From Proteromonas lacertae (lineage: Eukaryota > Sar > Bigyra > Opalinata > Proteromonadidae), in contig NGBS01000599.1 in NCBI GenBank assembly GCA_002245135.1, positions 1-64,000 on the forward strand: DNA of 64,000 nucleotides, read 5' to 3'. Below, one piece after another: positions 1 to 9,447 of this stretch. Position numbers and translations under genes: made by a program. The notes beneath the pieces are model-generated. The model saw only the letters and a program-made list of their open reading frames with translations. It was not told the DNA's origin and did not search any database. Each line of letters begins with the position of its first letter. Within the stretch, counting starts at the first letter, position 1.

Positions 1-3000
1 GTTTCAACTGAGAAAGTAAACTATCAGTATCAGTCATTACATAGTGTTAGCTTATCAGAACCATATTTTTTTCCAATACATCATACCAATATTTTGCATT
101 TTGAGTTTAGATAGTGCTAAGATAACCATTCCAATTTGTATAGGTTTTATTAATTTCATATAGCTTCTTATGAAAATGTGCAATTCTTAAATCACCTTCA
201 ATAATGATAAAGTCTTTAAACCATGGATCACTTGCAGCATCAATCATTTGATCTTCATTAGTAATTAAAGATATGTTACTTCTCTTTTTCAACACGTTCC
301 ATAAATTTACCGTATAAACTATTCATTAATTTCTTTATATAGTCTGGCAGTAGTATTTTGATTGTTTTCTTTAGCTTGGACTCTTTTTTGTACCATAGTA
401 TTAATATATTACCCATATATAGACTTCAGTAAATCTCATTATTCTATACACTTTACCCACTTTATAGCCATGTTCAACTGCAAACTTCAAATTTTGGTAG
501 TGTATTATATATTTTTCTTTAGGATACAAATCAGTTATTAATTTCTCAGTAGCATGGTAAGTACTTCTTTCTTTATGTATAATACCAAGATTTTCAGCTC
601 TTTCAGTTTGTATATCAGATAACCATTCTTTAGGTATTTTCTTCCTTTCAGGTAACAATGGGTATTCTTTAAACTTGTCTTGTAGCTTTATAGGTAACTC
701 GATATCAACTTCCAATATATAACCAAAATCATTATTCTCCAATCTATCTTGATCCATTTCTTCATAATATGGCAAATCAAGTATACTTTCTAATGTAATA
801 GAATTTGGATCAATAAATTCAAAGTCATCTAAAGGCATTTTACAAGAAGCCATAACTGAAGGGTATAAAGAATTATAGTCTTGATATAATAAGAATTTAC
901 TAGGTAAAGTTTCATCATAATTTTTCATAAATTTGTTATTTGCATCTTCCTTACGCTTACCAATATATGATAATCCTCCGTATAAACCATTCAATATAAA
1001 ATCATAGTATTCAGGTTCACAAAGTAATTTAAGTTCCACATCAGATACATGCAAGAATAAATTGAGTGATAAACTGGGTAATGAAATATACCAACAAGGA
1101 TCTATGTGAAAAGTATCAAATATATTATCTCTAAAATCATTAAATATAGACTGAAGAATATAAACATCAATTTTCAAGTAAAATAAATTATATTCACGTA
1201 TATTATCAAATCCAAATATTTGATTTACTTGCATAGCAAAATCAAATTCTTCAGGTTTAATAGTTTCATTATCATTCAATTTAGACTTAAAATTATCTAT
1301 AGTAAGATCTTTGAAATTTTCTTCAAAAGCTTCAAGAGATGTCATATGTTCATATGGAAAATAATTCTTTTGAAGTAAGTATTTTTCAATAATTTCATCA
1401 TCTAGGTAATGTCCATTATATTCTTTAAAATTCTCATAAATTGTTTTGAATTTTTCTTTCTTAGTATTATTTAATTCTGCTGTAATTTTTAGATCACTAG
1501 TTAAATTTGCTAGAGAACCTGCTAAGAATAAATAACTGTCAATAAACACCAAATTCTTGTATTGTATACACTTATAGTTTTCATCTGTATTAGGTATAAT
1601 ATTGAGTGGACTATTAGTTATTGCAGCAAATTTGGCTAATTCCTTTACTATGAAATGCTGGTCATATTTCATAGCATTATGACCTATTATTAGTACTTTT
1701 AATTTTTTTATATCAATATTTAGATTCTCATTACTACCAATTGAAGCAATATAATGACCTGTGAAATGATCATGGTGAAGTACCTTTACATGATCAATAG
1801 AATTAAATGGTTTACCGCAAAAGTCACATTTTTTCTTTTTATTATGTATATCCTTAGCTGTTTCATCTCCATCAAAAGGTTTAGGATTATTTAGTCTGTA
1901 ATTGTAAACTGTACATATTTGATCATATATATTTAATATATCCAATACAAAATCATTTTCAATATTATGATCCTCATTTTGTTTATATTTAATCACAGTA
2001 AAACTGTTTATATCTGGTATTTTATTATCTACATAGATACAGTAAGAATAAAGCTTATGCCTAGCCATAATAGATTGCTCAGTTTTTGATAATTCTATTC
2101 TAGTATCATTATCATCTATTTCTTCCATAGATTTATATCTACTTAAATTCAATTCATTATCATATGGTACAAAATAAGTTTCAGTATCATAATACATAAA
2201 AACTGGTAATGTTTGGAGGTGAGTCCAATGTCTAAATTTTTAGTATGATTTTTCTTTATCATCTTTATCAGGGAATAATCTTAATACATTATCTTTATCT
2301 TGACAGTCATATATTTGGTGATTATTAAAGGATCCATCATCGTAAGTATAGAAGAGACAGTATGGACACACAAATATATTATTAGTATTATTCTTTTTAT
2401 CTATCATTTTTCTAAATAGAGCAGGTAAGGTATTTATTGTTACATAGTGTGAATTTCCATCTTCATTTTTTATTAGCAATAGATTTACAACACTATATTT
2501 TTTAGATTTCTTTTGTTTAGATAAATGAATGGGTAAGAATATTTCTTCTTTATCTTTAGCAATATCAATATAAAATATATTCACATTTAGTCGATTCTTT
2601 GTTTCAAACTTATCAATAGATTCATTATCTGTAGCATCAACAGGGAATGTTAACATACTCCAATCATGTTTCTTTTCATACATTTTGTATTTTTCAGGTT
2701 TATCTTTATTACATTGTAGATTATTAGAATATAATGAACATAGTACACTCCACTTAAAACATTCATTATCTTCATTTATTACATTTGTCAAACATCTAAG
2801 ACCTTGAAGTTTAGCAGGTAAAACAATAAAACTACTTCCACGTATCACTTTAAATTTTGTTACATATAATTCAATAGTATTTACTCTAGCAAAAGTAAGA
2901 CCACTTTGAGGATGATTTGAATCATCTTCTGATATTTGTGTAAATATATTCTCCAGTATAGTTTGTATTTCACCTACAGTAGACATTTTTGTTATTTCAC

Positions 3001-3574
3001 ATAGTCTACTACGACTAAATATAGAAACTTCATCATCACTGTCAGTAGACTCATCAGGTATATAAATTGAACGTACAATAAAGAAGAATTTAATCATATT
3101 CATAGTATCAGCTAGTTCATGTAATATATCTTTGATATCACTATTATTAACAAAATCATGATAACATTGTTGTGGTGTACTGTAATTTCTATTGTTATAA
3201 TTGAAAACCCATTTCCTGGTAACACCTTGAGATGATTTATCAACTTCTCTAGCATCACGTATTCTATCATTAAATCTTTGATTTTGGTTAGGTTTTGGTA
3301 GGGAAGAAGGCATTAATCCACCAAAGAATGTATCACTGATTATTGGTATATCATTATTGTATCTTTTTTTATTTTGAATAGCATCTGTACTAAATAATGG
3401 CGCTAATCTTCGTTTTGGAGCTTCTTCTGGTGGTGCAGGTGGAGGTGGTGGTGGTTCATCTGTATGTTTATGTTTATGATGATGGTGATGCTTATGTTTA
3501 TGATGTTTATTTATATTAAAAGTTTGTTCTATAAGCTTAAAAAATGCTTTTAAAAGCTTTTTATGTTTGCTCAT
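1..3574 (-). pseudogene. Maverick/Polinton protein-primed DNA polymerase B, copy A (decayed, 3' end outside window)
   Basis: Family B polymerase that would replicate the element's linear DNA. Seen in order: a His/Lys tract (HHKHKHHHHHKHKH) and a Pro run near the N-terminus; a C2-H-C finger (CPYC...H...C); exonuclease motif I (YYDTETYF); an endonuclease-VII-like Cys/His insert (CDFC...LHHDHFTG); exonuclease II (GHNAMKYD); exonuclease III (YLKIDVYIL); polymerase motif A (DYNSLYPSVMAS); motif B (NSLYGK, about 320); and motif C (TDTDS) at the left edge. The start chosen is the ATG at 3574 (MSKHKK); an ATG at 3604 is in frame. The frame carries a TAA at 2240-2242 just before motif I, further stops near 105 and 30, and one-base frame changes near 400, 320, 290 and 45. 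This copy is dead as written. Copy B at 13.8 kb shares the layout but is strongly diverged. Confidence 0.9.
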
Positions 3575-3604
3575 TATATAGACAGAATTCGCGAAATAAA
3601 TCAA

Positions 3605-3733
3605 AAATGGAAATATGAAATTTGATTGGTCGGATGATTTGATTGGTCGACTTTAAAAATAAAAAGAAATTTTCATTTTCATTTTTCTCAAGATTTTTAG
3701 TCATTTTTTATTTTCATCTCTCCCTTATATAAA
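3605..3733. promoter_or_regulatory. Divergent promoter region of Polinton A
   Basis: This short gap separates the minus-strand PolB from a plus-strand gene. It holds a 12-bp direct repeat, TTTGATTGGTCG, at 3621-3632 and 3638-3649 (17-bp period), followed by a T-rich run. A TATA-like TTATATAAA lies at 3725-3733, directly against the ATG at 3734. A shared promoter is inferred from the layout; the TATA-like box is unusually close to the start codon, so it may only be AT-rich leader. Confidence 0.35.
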
Positions 3734-4510
3734 ATGAGTAACGAAACACCCTATGAAGCTACAGATGTAGAATTCAGTGATTACTACAAAAATCCAAAGT
3801 TATGTAACAAGTGGATTATTAAAGGAATTGTTGAGAGTATTACAGTTAAGCCTACTAAAACTAGTCAATATGTATTGACTACTTTTGTTCATGATTTGGA
3901 TCATAAAGTTGTAATTAATAATGGAAGAGATTTTGAAACATATTCAGCTGATGAAGTAAAATATGTATTAAAACAAATTTATGATAGAAACGAGAATGAC
4001 TTTATAGAAAAAATCATTCGTGGATATTTGATTAGTGTAGGATGTAGAGAACCTCAACATGGTATTAAATACTTCCACAATTTCAATTCTATTATGATAT
4101 GGGATAATAGTAACTATAGAGTTCCATCTGATGTTGATGTTGGTAGTAAAATTGCTGTAAGTGTTGTTGATAATCAAATCTCTATTAAGAGTAATGGTAC
4201 TCAAAACTTTGTTAATCATAGAGTTTGTAGTGATATTGTTGGTTATGATGAAAATCCTGATTTAGCTACAACTATTAGAAGAAGTAATGAGAAGAAAATT
4301 AAGAAAGAACAAGCTAATCAAAACAAATTTGTTTCACCTCCCAGAATTAAGAGAACTAAGATAGAAGATAGTGATTTAATTAGTACTCGTAGACCATTCC
4401 CTGCTAAGAAAGTAATTAGTAATGGTTTTATTAGTGCTGCTAAAGTTATTAACTTTGGTATTGGTGGTAACGCTTTAAGTGATAAGGATTTGGGAGAGGT
4501 AGAAGAATGA
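3734..4510 (+). CDS. Polinton A hypothetical protein, possible OB-fold ssDNA-binding protein
   Basis: An intact 258-residue ORF, divergent from PolB and ending 72 bp before the integrase. The N-terminal half is mixed alpha/beta; a segment around residues 27-50 (WIIKGIVESITVKPT) has the strand pattern of the first strands of an OB fold, as in ssDNA-binding proteins. The C-terminal third is basic (KKIKKEQ, PPRIKRTKIE) and probably flexible or nuclear-localising. It is one of the few element genes with no stop or frameshift. The OB-fold idea is a pattern match by eye and needs a profile search. The 83-residue minus-strand ORF at 3968-4219 is its shadow. Confidence 0.6.
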   Translation: MSNETPYEATDVEFSDYYKNPKLCNKWIIKGIVESITVKPTKTSQYVLTTFVHDLDHKVVINNGRDFETYSADEVKYVLKQIYDRNENDFIEKIIRGYLISVGCREPQHGIKYFHNFNSIMIWDNSNYRVPSDVDVGSKIAVSVVDNQISIKSNGTQNFVNHRVCSDIVGYDENPDLATTIRRSNEKKIKKEQANQNKFVSPPRIKRTKIEDSDLISTRRPFPAKKVISNGFISAAKVINFGIGGNALSDKDLGEVEE

Positions 4511-4582
4511 TTTAATTATATTTTAATTCATTAATTCTTTAAATATATATCATTCATATTTTTTATATATATATTGTTTTGA

Positions 4583-5702
4583 ATGTCACTACAAGATAAA
4601 ATAAATGAGTTATACAAAATATATGGTTATTTAAACAAACGAGACTTTATTAATTTCTCTGTAAATGAACTTGAGAATAACTTTAAAAAATCTGACATTA
4701 AAAAAGCTAGTAGTGAACTTGTAGAGTCTAAACCAGATTATCAAATCACTGCAACTAAAAGGAATAGAATTAAATATGAAATTGAAAAGTTACCTGGGTC
4801 ATATCAAATAGATTTGGTGTTTTTCAACAATACAAAAGTTCCATTTTTGTTAATTATAGAAGTTGTTAGTCGTAAGTGCTGGATATATTATGTTAAATCT
4901 AAATCAGAAAATGATGTGTATCCAGTGTTTGAAAAATGGTTTTATCAGGGTATGCAATTAACAAAAGTCTGGTATTATCTTTGGTAAGAAATTTTTAGAT
5001 TTGTTTAACAAAAATCATATAAGATTTATACTTAAAGAACGTAATGAACATAATATAATAAAAATATTGGATAGATGTGTGAGAACTATTAAAGATATGT
5101 TTTAAAGAAAAATTAATACATTGTCTGATGAAGAATTTGATAAAATTAACAATATTGAATCATTGTGTAATATAGTATATACTGTTGTAGATGATTACAA
5201 TGCAAAACCACATTCTGCACTCAATAATTTAACTCCAAATGAAGTATTCAATGATTTTGAAGTCCAAGATAGATTGTATAAAGAATCCCATGCTAGAAAC
5301 TTAAAGAAGCGTAAAAGTGATACTCATTTTAAAGCTGATGATTATGTAAGAATAAAAGAACGTAGAGATAACAAGCTTCAAAAAACTACTTATTATACTG
5401 ATAAAGTATACCAAATACACATAGTTGAACCATTTTCATATTCTGTTAAGAACTTGGATGGAACAATACCTAGAGAATTCAATCCTAGAGATATAGGCTC
5501 ATATAGATTCAAATCACATGAAATTAAAAGAGTACCTGTTAATAGTATTACAACAAATGGTATGTTTAGATTAAGACAAATTCATAGCATAAATAATGAA
5601 GCACAACCTATAGAACCAGATATTCAACCAGTACCAGAAGGCAGAAAAAGTAGATATGGTAGAGTATATAAGAAAAATTCGCTATTTAATGATTTCGTAT
5701 AA
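4583..5702 (+). pseudogene. Maverick/Polinton retroviral-type integrase, copy A (broken)
   Basis: DDE integrase that would insert the element. Readable parts: an N-terminal helical region (KIYGYLNKRDFINFS); the first catalytic Asp context (YQIDLVFF); an HxxxIIKILDR helix; the tail of the catalytic core (YNAKPHSALNNLTPNEVF); and an SH3-like C-terminal domain (FKADDYVRIKERRDN). The frame changes at about 4980, exactly where the second catalytic Asp of an SD-x-G motif should be, and no Asp is visible in either frame there. An in-frame TAA follows at 5102-5104. The last 193 codons are open from 5121. Clear relative of the integrase at 18.8 kb. Confidence 0.85.
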
Positions 5703-5838
5703 TTTTTTATGCTTTTATTTATGTTATTTTTTACATATTAAACAAACACCAATTCTCATTAAAGTAATGAATTCAAAGTGTTTTTCAAGTATATGAATTA
5801 AAGCATAAACCAGACAAATTTAAAGTATATATTAATAC

Positions 5839-6109
5839 TTATAAGTTCTTCATCATCTTCTCAAACTCTTCAGCTTTTTTTCTTTTCTCTTCTTCAATTC
5901 TCTTCTTAAACTTTTCTTCCATTTTCTTTTCTAATTCATCGTTTTCTTTTTTCATCTTTTCTTCCATTTGTCTCTTTTGTTCTAATACCCATTTCTTTCT
6001 TACCTCTTCTTGTTTTCTTTTTCTCTCTGCTTCTTCTTGTAATTTTCTAACTCTTTCTTCTTCTTGTTGTTTTTTCTTTTTTTCTTCATCTTCTTGTTTA
6101 TTATAATTT
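5839..6109 (-). pseudogene. Lys/Glu/Gln-rich coiled-coil ORF, 5' truncated
   Basis: Reading the minus strand gives about 90 codons of almost pure Glu/Lys/Arg/Gln helix (for example ERVRKLQEEAERKRKQEE) ending KMMKNL-stop at 5839. There is no ATG at its head and the frame meets a TAA at the point where sequence composition changes (about 6,110). It was probably cut off when the GC-richer block was joined here. It is convergent with the integrase. A simple-sequence artefact is possible, but the low stop density and heptad-like pattern favour real coding. Confidence 0.45.
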
Positions 6110-6128
6110 GATTATAATAATCCAAATA

Positions 6129-6455
6129 ATAGCGTCTCTGAAGAAGTCAAGTATCGAAGAAGAAGGAGGAATAAGCAAGAGATTGATTGTCTTTAAGAAC
6201 AAGAGCAAGAAGAAGAAGAGTCGTAAGAACAAGTGCAAGTTGATGTACCTAGACGATATTGACTCTGCCGATGATGAGATCATCGTAAGAAGTAGCAGTA
6301 TCATGGATCCTAAGAACTTAGATGATATGATTAACAGCATGGGAATGACTCCATTCTCATCACCTTCAAAGTCAACAACTAAGACCACAGTCAAAGGAGT
6401 TGGAGGTGCTAGTTATAAGACTTCACAGGAGCCGATAGTCCCGATCTATAATTAG
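6129..6455 (+). CDS. Short Lys-rich hypothetical protein at left edge of GC-richer block
   Basis: An open frame running from the block edge to a TAG at 6453-6455. No good ATG is seen upstream; the frame is open back to 6108 through AT-rich codons. The first half is basic (NKSKKKKSRKNKCK), the middle acidic (YLDDIDSADDE), and the end Ser/Thr-rich (SPSKSTTKTT). No family recognised. It may be the remnant of a longer ORF whose 5' part was lost at the junction. The 97-residue minus-strand ORF here is a shadow. Confidence 0.35.
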   Translation: MASLKKSSIEEEGGISKRLIVFKNKSKKKKSRKNKCKLMYLDDIDSADDEIIVRSSSIMDPKNLDDMINSMGMTPFSSPSKSTTKTTVKGVGGASYKTSQEPIVPIYN

Positions 6456-6502
6456 CTTAGTTGTTCTTTTCAAATTGATTATCTAAGTAAAGTTCCCGTA
6501 TA

Positions 6503-8222
6503 ATGAAACGGAGATCACCTAGCAAAGATAATCCTTCAACTAATTAGAGAAGAGCAGTGACTTACTTACAAAGGAAGCTTCAGCAAGAGTTCAAAAACCA
6601 GCTAGCAACAATCAATAACGAGGAAGACATCTTGAAGCTCTTTGACTCTTATCTCTGAGAAGATAAGACTGAAGAAAAAGAAGTAGTCAAGGACAGAGAA
6701 GTCATTAGCAAGGAAGATAATGAACCAGAAGAAGATCTATCCAACTCTTACTACTTGAAGAACAACGCATTACTCAAGGACTACCTCCAGGAAGTGAGAT
6801 CCCGAGATCCTAACAACCCCTACAACATACCTTATCAGCAGATAGATGATTACAATAAGTACGTGAACTTAGCAACACCGGAGAGGAGATTGGAGCAGCA
6901 ATAAGAGGTTGTTGGAGTTAGTCATCCGTTAAGGAAGTACTTCCGAAGGTGATCCAACTGGATAAATACGCCGACGTCTAGGACATAAGGAAGAAGGTGG
7001 AAGAGCTTAAACAAGTGAACTACGGAGCTTACAATCAATACATATACAAGTAGTAGAAGCACTTACTCCATACTCACTAGAGATACTGGAAGACTCCTAA
7101 TAAGTAAATTCAATGGAATAGTAGGTAAAGCAGTCAGAACCATCATGATACAGCTACAGAAGGTGCCTTACAAGATAGGTATAGTCTTCCATCCAGTATT
7201 TGTTGGGATGACGATTAACCTCCTGATCCCTTGCAGTACTTACAGGACATGTATGGTGTTATCAAGAGAAGTGTACCCGTTTGAGAATCAACTAGTTCTA
7301 TTCCGATCAGCCCCAGGAAGTGCCCGCGATGATTACAAGAGGATTGCAAGAATATTGGTTCAGCAACTAAGAGTCCAGATGTGCCTTCTTCCCGTGGAGC
7401 AAAGCTAACCTGTGATGGTAATCCCTTACAATGAGATGGCGATGAAGCAAGGATTGTTAGCTATGATCAGAGAAGTAATCCCTTACTATTCCAGGAGCTA
7501 AAGGAGAAGTATCAAGAGGTTGTCAGCTACGTGATAGAAGCATCAGATAGCATAAGCTTAGAGATAGGAGGACAGAACAACTTAAACCTCGTAGCAGGCA
7601 ATGGAGTTTATGGAAATGCAATCCAAGACAATCAGAGATGATAAGATTAGCAATTAGTCGATACGCAGTTCCCGTACTTAGATCAGCTGAAGTTCTTGAA
7701 GCAGTGTACCTTGCATCTCAAGGTTCATCATCTCCAGCGAGTACAGCACTACCGATGATGATGAAGAGTTCATAGAAGAGTGTTCCGAGGAAGTAAGAAG
7801 CCAAGTGAAAGATGAACTCAATCTATTGATATTCCAAGAATATCAGAACTTTACCAGGCAGTTCATAATTAACACGATCAGAAGGATAAGTGGTGCTGCT
7901 TACTTTACATTCCAAGGACTAACAAGATCTCAACGATGTTCCCAGCAAGGATGGTGACTCTTATTACTACGATCCTCTCGGGCATGTGCCTCCTGAGGAA
8001 GACTGGTTAATAGAACAACTACAACAGCTCAAGAGATTTACTGCAAGTGGAAGAGTCCCGTACTTACTTAAGATCAACAGGATAGCGCATAGCCTGGACT
8101 TGTCACAGGCAACTTACAAGAAGCTGATTATCACCAGGTTCTTATCAGTCTACTTTCTATACAACATACTCAGTCAAGAGAAGTCCTTTAAGGAAATCCT
8201 GTGGGTATGCTCGATTAAGTAA
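6503..8222 (+). pseudogene. Scrambled coding region (multiple frameshifts and stops), function unknown
   Basis: All three plus frames hold stretches that read like protein and hand over to each other. Frame 2 from 6503 is acidic and helical (LSNSYYLKNNALLKDYLQE) with stops at 6545 and 6656. Frame 1 follows around 6,920-7,050 (KVIQLDKYADV). Frame 2 is open 7,022-7,408. Frame 1 covers 7,500-7,640 (FQELKEKYQEVVSYVIEA), frame 2 about 7,740-7,915 (STTDDDEEFIEECSEEV), and frame 3 about 7,920-8,222 (SYYYDPLGHVPPEEDW). This is one or two decayed genes, placed just upstream of the capsid-like gene on the same strand. No domain recognised. Confidence 0.5.
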
Positions 8223-8320
8223 GAGACAACAGAATGAACTCAACAAGAAGCCTTATCGTAAAGTGTAAGTAAGCTATTGTGTTATTTCCCAAAGTGATTT
8301 ATTACCTCCTGAATATCGCA

Positions 8321-9447
8321 ATGAGCAAGATCCATACTGGTCCATCCTCCATCATCTCCCAGGAACATGACTTTATCGATGAAGTGCAACCATTAGTAGC
8401 TCTCGATCAACTCATCCCTTTAGTTGCAAGTCAAGGACAACGAGTAGAGATTCCTAAGGCTGCTCTTAGCGATGAAGTCACCTTAGAGATTGTCAAGGAT
8501 AACTTTATAAACTTCACTAAGTCCCACTTACAATATCGACTACATGTAGAAGCAGCTGGTCTCAAGAAAGTTACTTTAGCTGATACCTTCAACCTTGAAA
8601 GTATTACGAGATCTTCCGAGGTATCATGACTAAGATTATGCGTAAGGCAAGTAAGATGGCTCATCACGGGATGTACTACGATGGAGTCTGGATTGATAAG
8701 AAAGGTAAGGTCATTGAAAATGGAATGAAGTTCACAGGAGGTGCTAATGATGATTATGACTACCAACAAACGATAAAAGACAATGCCTTCGACTTGCTTA
8801 TCAAGATCCCTTGCAAGGAGTTGTTTAACACCATCCTCAGTCATCCTACTGATGTCTACTTCGGGGAGAAGGTTTACATCTCTATACGATGGCAAGACAA
8901 AGGTAAGATGGTGGACATCGTTGATGCTACTCTAAAGGATGAGACTATGGTAAGTCTCGAGGATATCTACTTCAAGGCTAACTACAACAAGGACATTGCT
9001 TGCAGCGAGAACACCAAGAAGTACTGCCTTACAAATCCTGTGGACTTCAACGATGTCCATGTTGTTAGAACTCATGTAAGTAACAGCTCCAGCTACTTCA
9101 GCTACTCCTTCAATATCAATAGTTACATCGGATCTTACGTAAAGTTCATCCTTTACAGATGCTATGACAAGGAAGGTAATGTGGTGCCTGTTGCGATGAC
9201 CTCTAAGTTCAAGTGGTGGATCAATGACTTCAACTACAACCCTGACTTCCAAAACATGGAGACTTATGATAGTTACGAGGATATGAAGAGCTTCATCAAG
9301 GGTAGCTACTACGACCAGGCAATTGACCTACCCTTCAATGAGAAGTTCCTTGAGATCCTTAACTTTACCACCTCGGACTTAACCAACATCGAGCACATCT
9401 TGATACGAAGTAAACGTTTAAAGAAAGTCACCTTGATAGGAACATGA
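8321..9447 (+). pseudogene. Probable double-jelly-roll major capsid protein of Polinton/PLV type (one frameshift)
   Basis: Two ORFs join at one frame change near 8,600: 8321-~8600 (ATG at 8321) and ~8605-9447. The first half shows the early strand/turn pattern of Polinton-like capsids (VEIPKAALSDEV, then DNFINFTKSHLQYRLHVEA). The second has a conserved-looking GMYYDGVW, then IPCKELFNTILSHPTDVYFG followed by ISIRWQD, like the second jelly roll of adenovirus-hexon-like capsids. Total is about 375 residues, short for the family (usually about 500-650), so the C-terminus may be missing. It faces the coiled protein on the other strand. The assignment is pattern-based; a structure-profile search would decide. 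Confidence 0.5.

Noticed and set aside
7022-7408. Open frame of ~129 codons as an independent gene
   Set aside because: It has no clear start and its hydrophobic Val/Leu/Cys-rich composition fits either a fragment or an out-of-frame reading of the scrambled 6.5-8.2 kb region.
8431-9252. Minus-strand ORFs opposite the capsid-like gene
   Set aside because: They are antisense shadows; the plus-strand frame has coherent strand motifs and codon use.
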